Positions 57,973-64,000 of a stretch of DNA of 64,000 nucleotides are shown here, in pieces. Below the pieces are notes generated by a model, which saw only the letters and a program-made list of their open reading frames with translations, was not told the origin of the DNA and made no database searches. The stretch covers positions 608,017 to 672,016 of the forward strand of contig JBDWFY010000011.1 of assembly GCA_039976075.1 (NCBI GenBank). The letters run 5' to 3'. The DNA comes from JBDWFY01 sp039976075 (lineage in GTDB: Bacteria; Pseudomonadota; Alphaproteobacteria; Rhizobiales; Stappiaceae). Within the stretch, counting starts at the first letter, position 1, and every line of letters starts with the position of its first letter. Both the position numbers and the translations under genes were made by a program.

Positions 57973-58452
57973 ATGAGCAAGCGCGCCATCATCACCGTGC
58001 GCAAGAGCGTGGTTGGCGATATCGATCCGATTGCGCAGAACATGCGCGCCGCCGACCGGGCCGAGGTCTGGGCGGCCTCCAGAAGAACCCCGCGCCGGGC
58101 GCTGGAATTTTCGCTGCGCAATTCCTCAGTAGCCTTCACCGGCCTCGCCGACGGCACGCCGTTTGTGATGTTCGGCGTGGGCGAGCAGTCCCGGTTGCTG
58201 GGCGTCGGGGTGCCCTGGCTGCTGGGCACGGAACAGATTGAAAAACACGCGGTGCACTTTCTGCGGCAGAGCCATCTCTGGAGCGCGGTGCTGCAGCAGA
58301 ATTTCCGGGTGCTGAAAAACCATGTCGACAACCGCAACACCCTGTCGATCCGCTGGCTGAAATGGCTCGGCTTCGAGCTGGCCGAGCCCCGGCCGCACGG
58401 GCCGGACGGTCTCCTGTTCAGGGCATTTGAAATGAGGGCAGAGAATGTGTGA
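57973..58452 (+). CDS. Internal virion protein, T7 gp13/DUF2833-like
   Basis: A 159-residue protein in the position of T7 gene 13. Pattern: RAADRAEVWAASRRTPRRAL, FGVGEQSRLLGVGVPWLLGT and NHVDNRNTLSIRWLKWLGFE, the same fold as GNAT acyltransferases. T7 gp13-like proteins help virion assembly. The start ATG at 57973 follows GGGAGGGCC. Its last 8 bp overlap the gp14-like gene. Confidence 0.85.
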   Translation: MSKRAIITVRKSVVGDIDPIAQNMRAADRAEVWAASRRTPRRALEFSLRNSSVAFTGLADGTPFVMFGVGEQSRLLGVGVPWLLGTEQIEKHAVHFLRQSHLWSAVLQQNFRVLKNHVDNRNTLSIRWLKWLGFELAEPRPHGPDGLLFRAFEMRAENV

Positions 58453-58957
58453 TTTTGGCATAATCCTTGGTCTGGCATCGGCAGGCATCGGTGCGGTGGG
58501 TTCCATCCAGCAGGCCAATGCGGCGGCTGCTGCGGCCAATTACAATGCGCAGGTTCAGGAAATGAACGCGCAGATCTCCGAAGAAAACGCCCAGGACGCA
58601 CTGGAGCGCGGTGCCGATGAAGAACAATCGGTGCGCCGTCGCAACGCTCAGGTTTTGGGTCAGCAGCAGGCCGCCTTAGCTGCCAATGGTGTCGATCTCT
58701 CCTTCGGCTCACCGCTCGATACGCTGGTCGACACAACGTATCTGGGTGACCTCGACGCCCTCAATGTGCGCTCAAACGCAGCGCGCGAAAACTACAATCA
58801 CCGCGTCCAGGCCGTCAATCAACGCGCCGGCGCTGAACTGTTCCGCATGGAGGCAAAAAGCGCTCGCACTGGCGGCCTGCTGAGCGCAGCAGGAACGGTG
58901 CTGACGGGTGGCAGCAACGCTGCAGTTAGAGCTTCCAAAATCGGCCTTCTAGGGTAA
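58445..58957 (+). CDS. Virion core protein, T7 gp14-like
   Basis: A 170-residue protein. An N-terminal membrane-inserting segment (GIILGLASAGIGAVGSIQQA) is followed by a long alanine-rich coiled-coil (NAAAAAANYNAQVQEMNAQI) and a final Gly/Ala helix (RTGGLLSAAGTVLTGGSNAA). In T7, gp14 forms a pore in the outer membrane through which the core proteins and DNA are ejected. Position and length agree. Confidence 0.88.
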   Translation: MCDFGIILGLASAGIGAVGSIQQANAAAAAANYNAQVQEMNAQISEENAQDALERGADEEQSVRRRNAQVLGQQQAALAANGVDLSFGSPLDTLVDTTYLGDLDALNVRSNAARENYNHRVQAVNQRAGAELFRMEAKSARTGGLLSAAGTVLTGGSNAAVRASKIGLLG

Positions 58958-58967
58958 GGGGAAACAA

Positions 58968-61900
58968 ATGGCACGTGTACCGATCTTTGAAGGCGGCCAG
59001 CGGCGGGCGCCTTTGCACCAAAGCAATTTCACCGTACGGGCACGGCCCGAAGCGTTCGGCGCGACTGCCGGGCGCGGACTGGTTGCGCTGGGGCAGGGCG
59101 TGGGCGATGTCGGCGAGGCTATTACGACCGTCGCAGACCTCCGGGCCCAGAACGCTCTGAAGAACGCTCAGGCGGATTATATGGAAGGGGCGCGGGCGCT
59201 GGTCAGCGATCCCGAAACCGGCTTTCTGTCGCGCACCGGATCAGCGGCGCTTGAGGGCCGGGCGGAAATAGAGGCGCAACTGCAGGACCTTGGCAGACGC
59301 ACTGCTGAAGGCTTACCCCGGCGGGTGCAGCCCCAATTCAAAGACTTTGAGATCGGCTATAACACAACGCTGGGCGGCGAAATGCTGCGCCATGAGGCCC
59401 AGCAAACAAAGGTCCAGACCCGCGCCGCCTCCCAGCGCCGGGTTTCCACACTACGGCAGGAAGCCGTCCGCAACCACACAGACCCGGTCGCCCACCTGAA
59501 CAGCCTCACCGAGGCCGAACAAGAAGTCCGCACCATGGCGGGGTGGGACGGACTATCGGATGAGGCGACAGAACAGGCTGTCGTCCGGCAATATGACACG
59601 GTCCAGTCCGACATCATTCTTCAGATGGCCGAGCAGGACCCGCTGGCAGCTCAGAGCCGGTACAAAAATTTGAGGGATGGTCTTCAGGAAGAGACAAGGC
59701 AAAATCTGGAGCGGATAATCACCCCGGCAGTAAAGATTGCCAATGCCGAGGTGAAGGCAGGCGAGCTGTTTGCCGGGCTCCATGCAGACGGGAGCAGCGA
59801 TCCCGTTGAAGGTGTCACGGATTTTTTGATCAGGAGTGTTGAGAAAAACGCAAGTTTTTTAACGAATGCGTCCAGTGACGATACGCTGACCGGTTCTGCG
59901 GGAGAAGACAGTCTTGAGGCACCGGAACAACCGCAGGAACAGTCAAAGCCCGAACCGGCTGATCTCCAGGGGCCGACGCTGGAACGGGCACGGCAACTGG
60001 AGGAGGTTGGCGATCTGCTCCGTCGCCGGGGCGATGCGCTGGCGGACCGGATGAACCATGCCGGTGTCATGCTCTCTCCGGGCAATCTGGTCTTCGCCCA
60101 GGCAATGGGCGCACCGCTCACCATTGCGTTCAACGAAGCGGACCCTTCGCTGCCCGCTGCAGAAGTCCTGGCCCAGACAATGGGCTGGACCCTGAACGCT
60201 GAAGAGTTGACGGAGCTTGACGAACGTTTGGCCGGGCGCAGCACCGGCGATTTTCTGACCGAATTCTCCAGCGCTGCCGCCGCCCTTTCCGGCGGTCCGG
60301 ACGTTGCCGCAGAACTTGGCGCGATTGCCGACCCCGAACAACGGCAGCTCACCGAGAGCGGGCTCACCGTCAGCCTCTCCAAGGCAACCAATCAGCGGCG
60401 CAGCACGGCCCGCGAGCGCATTGCAAACGCCTTTGATGTCATCGAAAAGGGCGGCAGTCTTTCGGATCTGTCAGCGGAAGACAAAGGCAACTTGACTGCG
60501 GGCGAGCGCAACCGGCTCGCCGATTTGCAGCTGGCTATTGCCAAATCCGGTGAGCCGAAAACCAACTTTGTCACTGCTGACAATCTTGTGAGGTTGTTTG
60601 AGACCGACATCATTGCTTTTGCCGCTGTCGATCTCACCGATCACCGTGCGCAACTCGGCAAGAACGCATTCGAGCAACTGTCGGCCTGGCAGGAACTGGT
60701 CCGAGGCGATGAAGATCGGGCCGACGAAGAGGCCATATATATTGCCGCTCTGCGTGCCGCAGCGGACGACCATCTAAGACGCGCAGACATCACACCTGAA
60801 AACCTGAAGGGTGAAGACGAGAAAACCGCCGCACGTTTTCGAACACGCCTGATTTCCGATGCCCTTGCATTTCGCGAGGAAAACGGTCGTCTGCCTTATC
60901 CCGAAGAGACTGCCGAACTAGCCGATCGGCTCCAACCGCTGATGCCGTCTGAAGGGGCGGGCAGGGATCAGAGCGATGAAATTTCGCTTCCGGAAAATTT
61001 TGATATTCGGGGAAGTGAAGCCTGGAAAAACTTGCGGAAAATTTACTCCGATTTTTACGGCGATGACGAGGCCAAAGTTACCGAAGGTGTAGAGCGCTTC
61101 ATCAATGAATTGGCGGACAAGGCTCCGGAAGATCTGACACCACATGATCTGGTCGTCATAGAGCAACTGATAAACGAGTTTTCGAGCGAACCAGATTCCG
61201 AAGAGGACACCTTTCACCGGTTTGCAGTATTGCCGGTTGGTGTCGACACCATAACCGGCGATCTCTCCCCCGCAGTTCCTCGATGGGTGAGAGATGCTTT
61301 CATGGGAACGTTGGACGCCGTCACGGATATCTCCGGCCTGCTGCGGGATATCGATCAGGGGCGATATATCCTGCCCTCGGGGCTGGAAAACGTAATTTAT
61401 GATGAGCGAGGCTACGTCTTTGTCGACGGCGTCATGTGGGGCAACTCTGTTCACCTTGAACAGGAAATTAACGCTCGTTTCTTCAGTGGGCTTGGCCTCT
61501 ACGGCGGAGGCGGCCTGGTTAAGTCCAGTGCATCTCGTCCGGGGGCGAATACGCTCATATCCGTCGGAGGCGGCGGTAACAGGCGCCGACGCGTCCCTGT
61601 TGACCTTGTAAGAGATTGGCAGAAAAGGAAGAAATATATTGAAAAAGCGCAAGAAATTATCAAGCAGGGCAAACGTTGGGTTGAAAATCCCAAATTCGAA
61701 GCACAACTTAGACCTGCAAGGAGTAAAGAACTTGATGAGATATTTGCCAAAGTTGAACAGCAGGCCAAATTTGCACTGAGTGATGGAAAAGTAAATCGGA
61801 GCGTCAAGGCAACGATTTCTTGGCAAGAGGTTCAGGTGCTTGCGAAAAAGTGGGTGCCTGAAGTTGATGAGATAGTTTATGAAAAAGATGCTGTCAGAAT

Positions 61901-62099
61901 AAAGTCGAAAGAGATTGATCGTATCATGTATCAGTTTCGTGCTCCCGCCGTTAAAACCAATACTCTTCAATCTCAAACAGGTATTCAAATAAATTTTGAG
62001 GTATTTAAGCGACCTTTTCCAACGCCGGAGCAGATTGCTAGTAATGTTAATCCATCATTTGTCAAAATATCGAATGTTCACATAGATGTACGACCATGA
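58968..62099 (+). CDS. Internal virion protein with putative C-terminal toxin domain
   Basis: A 1043-residue protein, last of the structural genes. Residues 1-270 resemble podoviral ejection/core proteins (FTVRARPEAFGATAGRGLVA, coiled-coil and Arg-rich helices), residues about 331-410 the NHAGVMLSPGNLVFAQAMGA stretch found in core proteins with transglycosylase-like modules; I see no catalytic Glu motif. After GLYGGGGL (843-850) a different, lysine-rich domain begins (about 876-1043: KRKKYIEKAQEIIKQGKRWV to SNVHIDVRP) with lower GC. Its ending, with RAPAVK, INFEV and SNVHIDV blocks, resembles Ntox17-like polymorphic toxins as I recall them. The stop overlaps an immunity-like gene (ATGA). Confidence 0.8.
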   Translation: MARVPIFEGGQRRAPLHQSNFTVRARPEAFGATAGRGLVALGQGVGDVGEAITTVADLRAQNALKNAQADYMEGARALVSDPETGFLSRTGSAALEGRAEIEAQLQDLGRRTAEGLPRRVQPQFKDFEIGYNTTLGGEMLRHEAQQTKVQTRAASQRRVSTLRQEAVRNHTDPVAHLNSLTEAEQEVRTMAGWDGLSDEATEQAVVRQYDTVQSDIILQMAEQDPLAAQSRYKNLRDGLQEETRQNLERIITPAVKIANAEVKAGELFAGLHADGSSDPVEGVTDFLIRSVEKNASFLTNASSDDTLTGSAGEDSLEAPEQPQEQSKPEPADLQGPTLERARQLEEVGDLLRRRGDALADRMNHAGVMLSPGNLVFAQAMGAPLTIAFNEADPSLPAAEVLAQTMGWTLNAEELTELDERLAGRSTGDFLTEFSSAAAALSGGPDVAAELGAIADPEQRQLTESGLTVSLSKATNQRRSTARERIANAFDVIEKGGSLSDLSAEDKGNLTAGERNRLADLQLAIAKSGEPKTNFVTADNLVRLFETDIIAFAAVDLTDHRAQLGKNAFEQLSAWQELVRGDEDRADEEAIYIAALRAAADDHLRRADITPENLKGEDEKTAARFRTRLISDALAFREENGRLPYPEETAELADRLQPLMPSEGAGRDQSDEISLPENFDIRGSEAWKNLRKIYSDFYGDDEAKVTEGVERFINELADKAPEDLTPHDLVVIEQLINEFSSEPDSEEDTFHRFAVLPVGVDTITGDLSPAVPRWVRDAFMGTLDAVTDISGLLRDIDQGRYILPSGLENVIYDERGYVFVDGVMWGNSVHLEQEINARFFSGLGLYGGGGLVKSSASRPGANTLISVGGGGNRRRRVPVDLVRDWQKRKKYIEKAQEIIKQGKRWVENPKFEAQLRPARSKELDEIFAKVEQQAKFALSDGKVNRSVKATISWQEVQVLAKKWVPEVDEIVYEKDAVRIKSKEIDRIMYQFRAPAVKTNTLQSQTGIQINFEVFKRPFPTPEQIASNVNPSFVKISNVHIDVRP

Positions 62100-62485
62100 A
62101 TTTAAGTATAGAAATTACACATCTTAAAGCTTACGGGCCGGGTAAGGAAGAGCCATATACGGATCTTGCTGAAATTCCCGACCATGAAAGTTCCGCCATA
62201 CTGGTAGAAATGTATATCGGCTCCACAGAAGAGAATGAGTTCACGCCCTCTCAGGCATTTTGGGTTTACATCCTAAGCGGTGAAGCAAGGTCAAGTCACT
62301 ACCATCTCAACAATGACAAGCTGAGCAAAGAAAAGGTAATCAAACTGCCCACCTATACGGGAGCTGCTGCGAAAGAAGCCATCGATGAGATATTGAAACG
62401 CTGTGATGTCGGGTCGTTTGAGCGGAACCTTGTCTGTCTTGGTGAGTACTTTTGTTGGCTGGATGAGAGTAGCTACTGGTATTGA
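62096..62485 (+). CDS. Immunity-like protein, cognate to the virion-protein toxin domain
   Basis: A 129-residue acidic protein whose ATG overlaps the toxin stop (ATGA). It shares with the two following genes the DLAEIPDHESSAILVEM block near residue 20 and the C-terminal AAAKEAIDEILKRCDVGSFE then GEYFCWLDE. The pattern resembles Imm8-type immunity proteins. Low-GC sequence as in the toxin domain. As the first gene behind the toxin it should be the cognate antidote. The exact family is from memory and uncertain. Confidence 0.75.
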   Translation: MNLSIEITHLKAYGPGKEEPYTDLAEIPDHESSAILVEMYIGSTEENEFTPSQAFWVYILSGEARSSHYHLNNDKLSKEKVIKLPTYTGAAAKEAIDEILKRCDVGSFERNLVCLGEYFCWLDESSYWY

Positions 62486-62537
62486 TTGACTTATGCTGCC
62501 GTAACTCCGGTTCGCGGAAGCGGGAGGTGTCAGATGA

Positions 62538-62630
62538 AGAAACTTTTGGTCTGCGGAAGACATCATCGTGGGGCAGACGGCACCACCCACCGTAACCGTT
62601 TCAAATGTTCATCTTGATGTGAAACCATGA
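62538..62630 (+). pseudogene. Orphan toxin C-terminus
   Basis: Thirty open codons without a start end in SAEDIIVGQTAPPTVTVSNV then HLDVKP and stop. They align with the last residues of the virion-protein toxin domain (PEQIASNVNPSFVKISNV, HIDVRP). The stop overlaps the start of the next immunity-like gene by ATGA, exactly as at the intact toxin. This is the usual form of an orphan toxin tip left by displacement. Confidence 0.8.
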
Positions 62631-63037
62631 GTGAAGAGAAAAAGTCAGAAAAAAGCATTGAACTTGAATGCCTTAGTGGATTCTTTGTACGTCCCGATAA
62701 CGGAGAGACGTTTAACGATCTGTCTGACCTCCCCGATGCAGAGAGCGTGCATATTGATGTCATGATTAAGATCGCAAGCGTATGGAAGCCTTACGATTAT
62801 CAGCGGTTCACTGTCGATATCTATACCGGTACGTTTGCCGGTGATAGCTGTGCCTACCAAACGTTTATGGAATTCGATGGCGTTGAGGTCGGTTGGGCAT
62901 CCATCTACATGACCAGCTTTAACGGGAAAAAGGCGCAGCAGATCATCGAAGCACTGATCGCCCGTTGCGACGAGGGCTCGCTGATCAACAGTCGGGATGC
63001 TCTGAAGGACACCTTCGACTGTTTGGACGACTGGTGA
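62627..63037 (+). CDS. Orphan immunity-like protein 1
   Basis: A 136-residue acidic protein, 36% similar in pattern to the cognate-type gene at 62096 (DLSDLPDAESVHIDVMI; IEALIARCDEGSLINS; FDCLDDW). About 90% identical to the next copy at 63263-63673, from which it is separated by 636 bp start to start. Same ATGA coupling to a toxin remnant upstream. It would protect against a toxin of the former owner of the remnant. Confidence 0.75.
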   Translation: MSEEKKSEKSIELECLSGFFVRPDNGETFNDLSDLPDAESVHIDVMIKIASVWKPYDYQRFTVDIYTGTFAGDSCAYQTFMEFDGVEVGWASIYMTSFNGKKAQQIIEALIARCDEGSLINSRDALKDTFDCLDDW

Positions 63038-63191
63038 TTGGAGGCCTGCGGGCTCCCGGTCGATGAACATAATTTCAGTTCAAGCATTCCCGCGCTGTCG
63101 AGTTGCATTTCGCCAACAGTGAGCTCGGCGCAATGGCGTAGTCAGATGCGTCATATGTCTTAGGATTGTAATTTTTGAGTAGATTGCATAA

Positions 63192-63266
63192 GTTCATTCT
63201 TTGTTCTATTTCAAGCGAGTTGCTGATCCGGAATTGTGTGTCTTTGAATTGGACGGAATGCCATGA
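63192..63266 (+). pseudogene. Possible second orphan toxin C-terminus
   Basis: Twenty-four codons open before the third immunity gene read FYFKRVADPELCVFELDGMP and stop, with ATGA overlap as in the other two. The ending LDGMP-stop matches LDVKP-stop loosely in spacing. The similarity alone is weak; the position and the ATGA overlap are the main support. Confidence 0.4.
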
Positions 63267-63673
63267 GTGAAGAGAAAAAGCCGGGAAAAAGCATTGAACT
63301 TGAATGCCTTAGTGGCTTCTTCGTACATCCCGATAGTGAAGAGACGTTTCATGATCTGTCTGACCTCCCCGATGCGGAGAGCGTGCATATTGATGTCACA
63401 ATAGATATCGCCAGCGTATGGAAGCCTTACGATTATCGGAAATTCACTGTCGATATCTATACCGGTAGGTTTGCCGGTGATAGCTGCGCCTACCAAACCT
63501 TTATGGAATTCGATGGCGTCGATGTCAGTTGGGCAACCATCTACATGACCAGCTTTAATGGAGAAAAGGCGCAGCAGATCATCGAAGCCCTGATCGCCCG
63601 TTGCGACGAGGGCTCGCTGATCAACAGTCGGGATGCTCTGAAGGACACCTTCGATTGTTTGGATGACTGGTGA
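63263..63673 (+). CDS. Orphan immunity-like protein 2
   Basis: A 136-residue near-copy of the gene at 62627 (MSEEKKPGKSIELECLSGFF). Differences are mostly conservative and keep the frame, so both copies are presumably functional. The duplication also includes about 65 bp behind the stop ('ttggaggcctgcgggctccc' and following). It may protect against a variant toxin. Confidence 0.75.
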   Translation: MSEEKKPGKSIELECLSGFFVHPDSEETFHDLSDLPDAESVHIDVTIDIASVWKPYDYRKFTVDIYTGRFAGDSCAYQTFMEFDGVDVSWATIYMTSFNGEKAQQIIEALIARCDEGSLINSRDALKDTFDCLDDW

Positions 63674-64000
63674 TTGGAGGCCTGCGGGCTCCCGGTCGAT
63701 GAACATAATTTCAGTTCAAGCATTCCCGCGCTGGTGAGCTTTGCGCTGACGAATGTTTTGCGTGAAGAAGCCATTAGGTGTACGCGCTCGTCTATGCGAA
63801 TTTCAGGTTGTGTTTCTATAATTCGTTATATAAGTTCATCGTTTGTTCTTGTCGCAAACTCGCTTTGCCGACTTTGCGATTTAACGCATTCAGAGAAAAC
63901 ACAGAACGATGAAACTGGAACGCATAGTGGAATTGGTCGAGACATCCGGAGATATGTCTGTCCGCTATTCCCGCAAGACTGCAACGATGCCTGAGAAGGA
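63674..64000 (+). other. 3' end of the window behind the last immunity gene
   Basis: No supported gene. The first 65 bp repeat the sequence behind the previous immunity gene. A further shared 'ataagttcat.gtttgttct' lies at 63830-63850, so the duplication is longer than the genes. The rest may belong to another toxin/immunity remnant continuing outside the window. Confidence 0.45.

Noticed and set aside
60918..61988. Minus-strand ORF of 356 codons at the end of the core-protein gene
   Set aside because: Antisense shadow in a region where the + strand reading has coherent domains and an ATGA-coupled neighbour.
46000..64000. A diversity-generating retroelement, as in Bordetella phage BPP-1
   Set aside because: The virion genes resemble BPP-1, but no reverse transcriptase, template/variable repeat pair or C-type-lectin target was found in the window.

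Overview
The window looks like the chromosome of an alphaproteobacterium. GC is moderate to high, with many LysR, TetR and MarR regulators, LysE exporters and VOC, GNAT and DUF3179 proteins. A marine or soil member of Hyphomicrobiales or Rhodobacterales is plausible; genus is not resolvable by eye. No tRNA, rRNA, CRISPR array, integrase, transposase or reverse transcriptase was recognised.

Left part (1-25 kb) is ordinary accessory chromosome. It holds LysR, TetR and MarR regulators with divergent or overlapping partners, a small carbonic anhydrase, an isochorismatase-like hydrolase, a DUF3179 protein, three LysE-type exporters, and an AlkD-like glycosylase. It also has a ferric-reductase-like flavocytochrome, a secreted PEBP/YHYH operon divergent from a two-component system, and a class III cyclase with TPRs. 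A composite palindromic intergenic repeat recurs here, and several genes have left short 3' fragments elsewhere (2.6, 14.7 and 19.4 kb).

Middle part (25-46 kb) mixes small intact genes with decayed pieces. Intact genes include a WapI-type immunity protein, VOC and GNAT enzymes, alpha/beta hydrolases, methyltransferases, a quinone oxidoreductase, a TetR with matching operators, a tautomerase, a DUF5946 protein and a T4 Rnl1-like RNA ligase. Decayed pieces include alcohol dehydrogenase, allene-oxide-cyclase-like and SRPBCC-like fragments, and a recurring unidentified C-terminal sequence. A segment of about 0.6 kb with a 50-residue gene is duplicated (38.9 and 41.1 kb).

Right part (46-64 kb) is the virion module of a T7-like/Bordetella-BPP-1-like podovirus, all on the + strand: terminase subunits, portal, Bbp19-like protein, scaffold, major capsid, cement protein, tail tubular proteins and T7 gp13/gp14-like core proteins. 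Last comes a 1043-residue internal virion protein. No integration, replication, lysis or tail-fibre gene lies in the window.

The most interesting feature is the end of this module. The large virion protein changes after a glycine-rich hinge (about residue 845) into an AT-richer, basic C-terminal domain that reads like a polymorphic-toxin tip. Its stop codon overlaps (ATGA) the start of an immunity-like gene. Two further related immunity-like genes follow, and each is preceded by a short orphan reading frame that ends in the same ATGA manner; the first of these is clearly similar to the toxin's own C-terminus. This is the architecture of contact-dependent toxin/immunity loci with orphan modules, here attached to a phage ejection protein.
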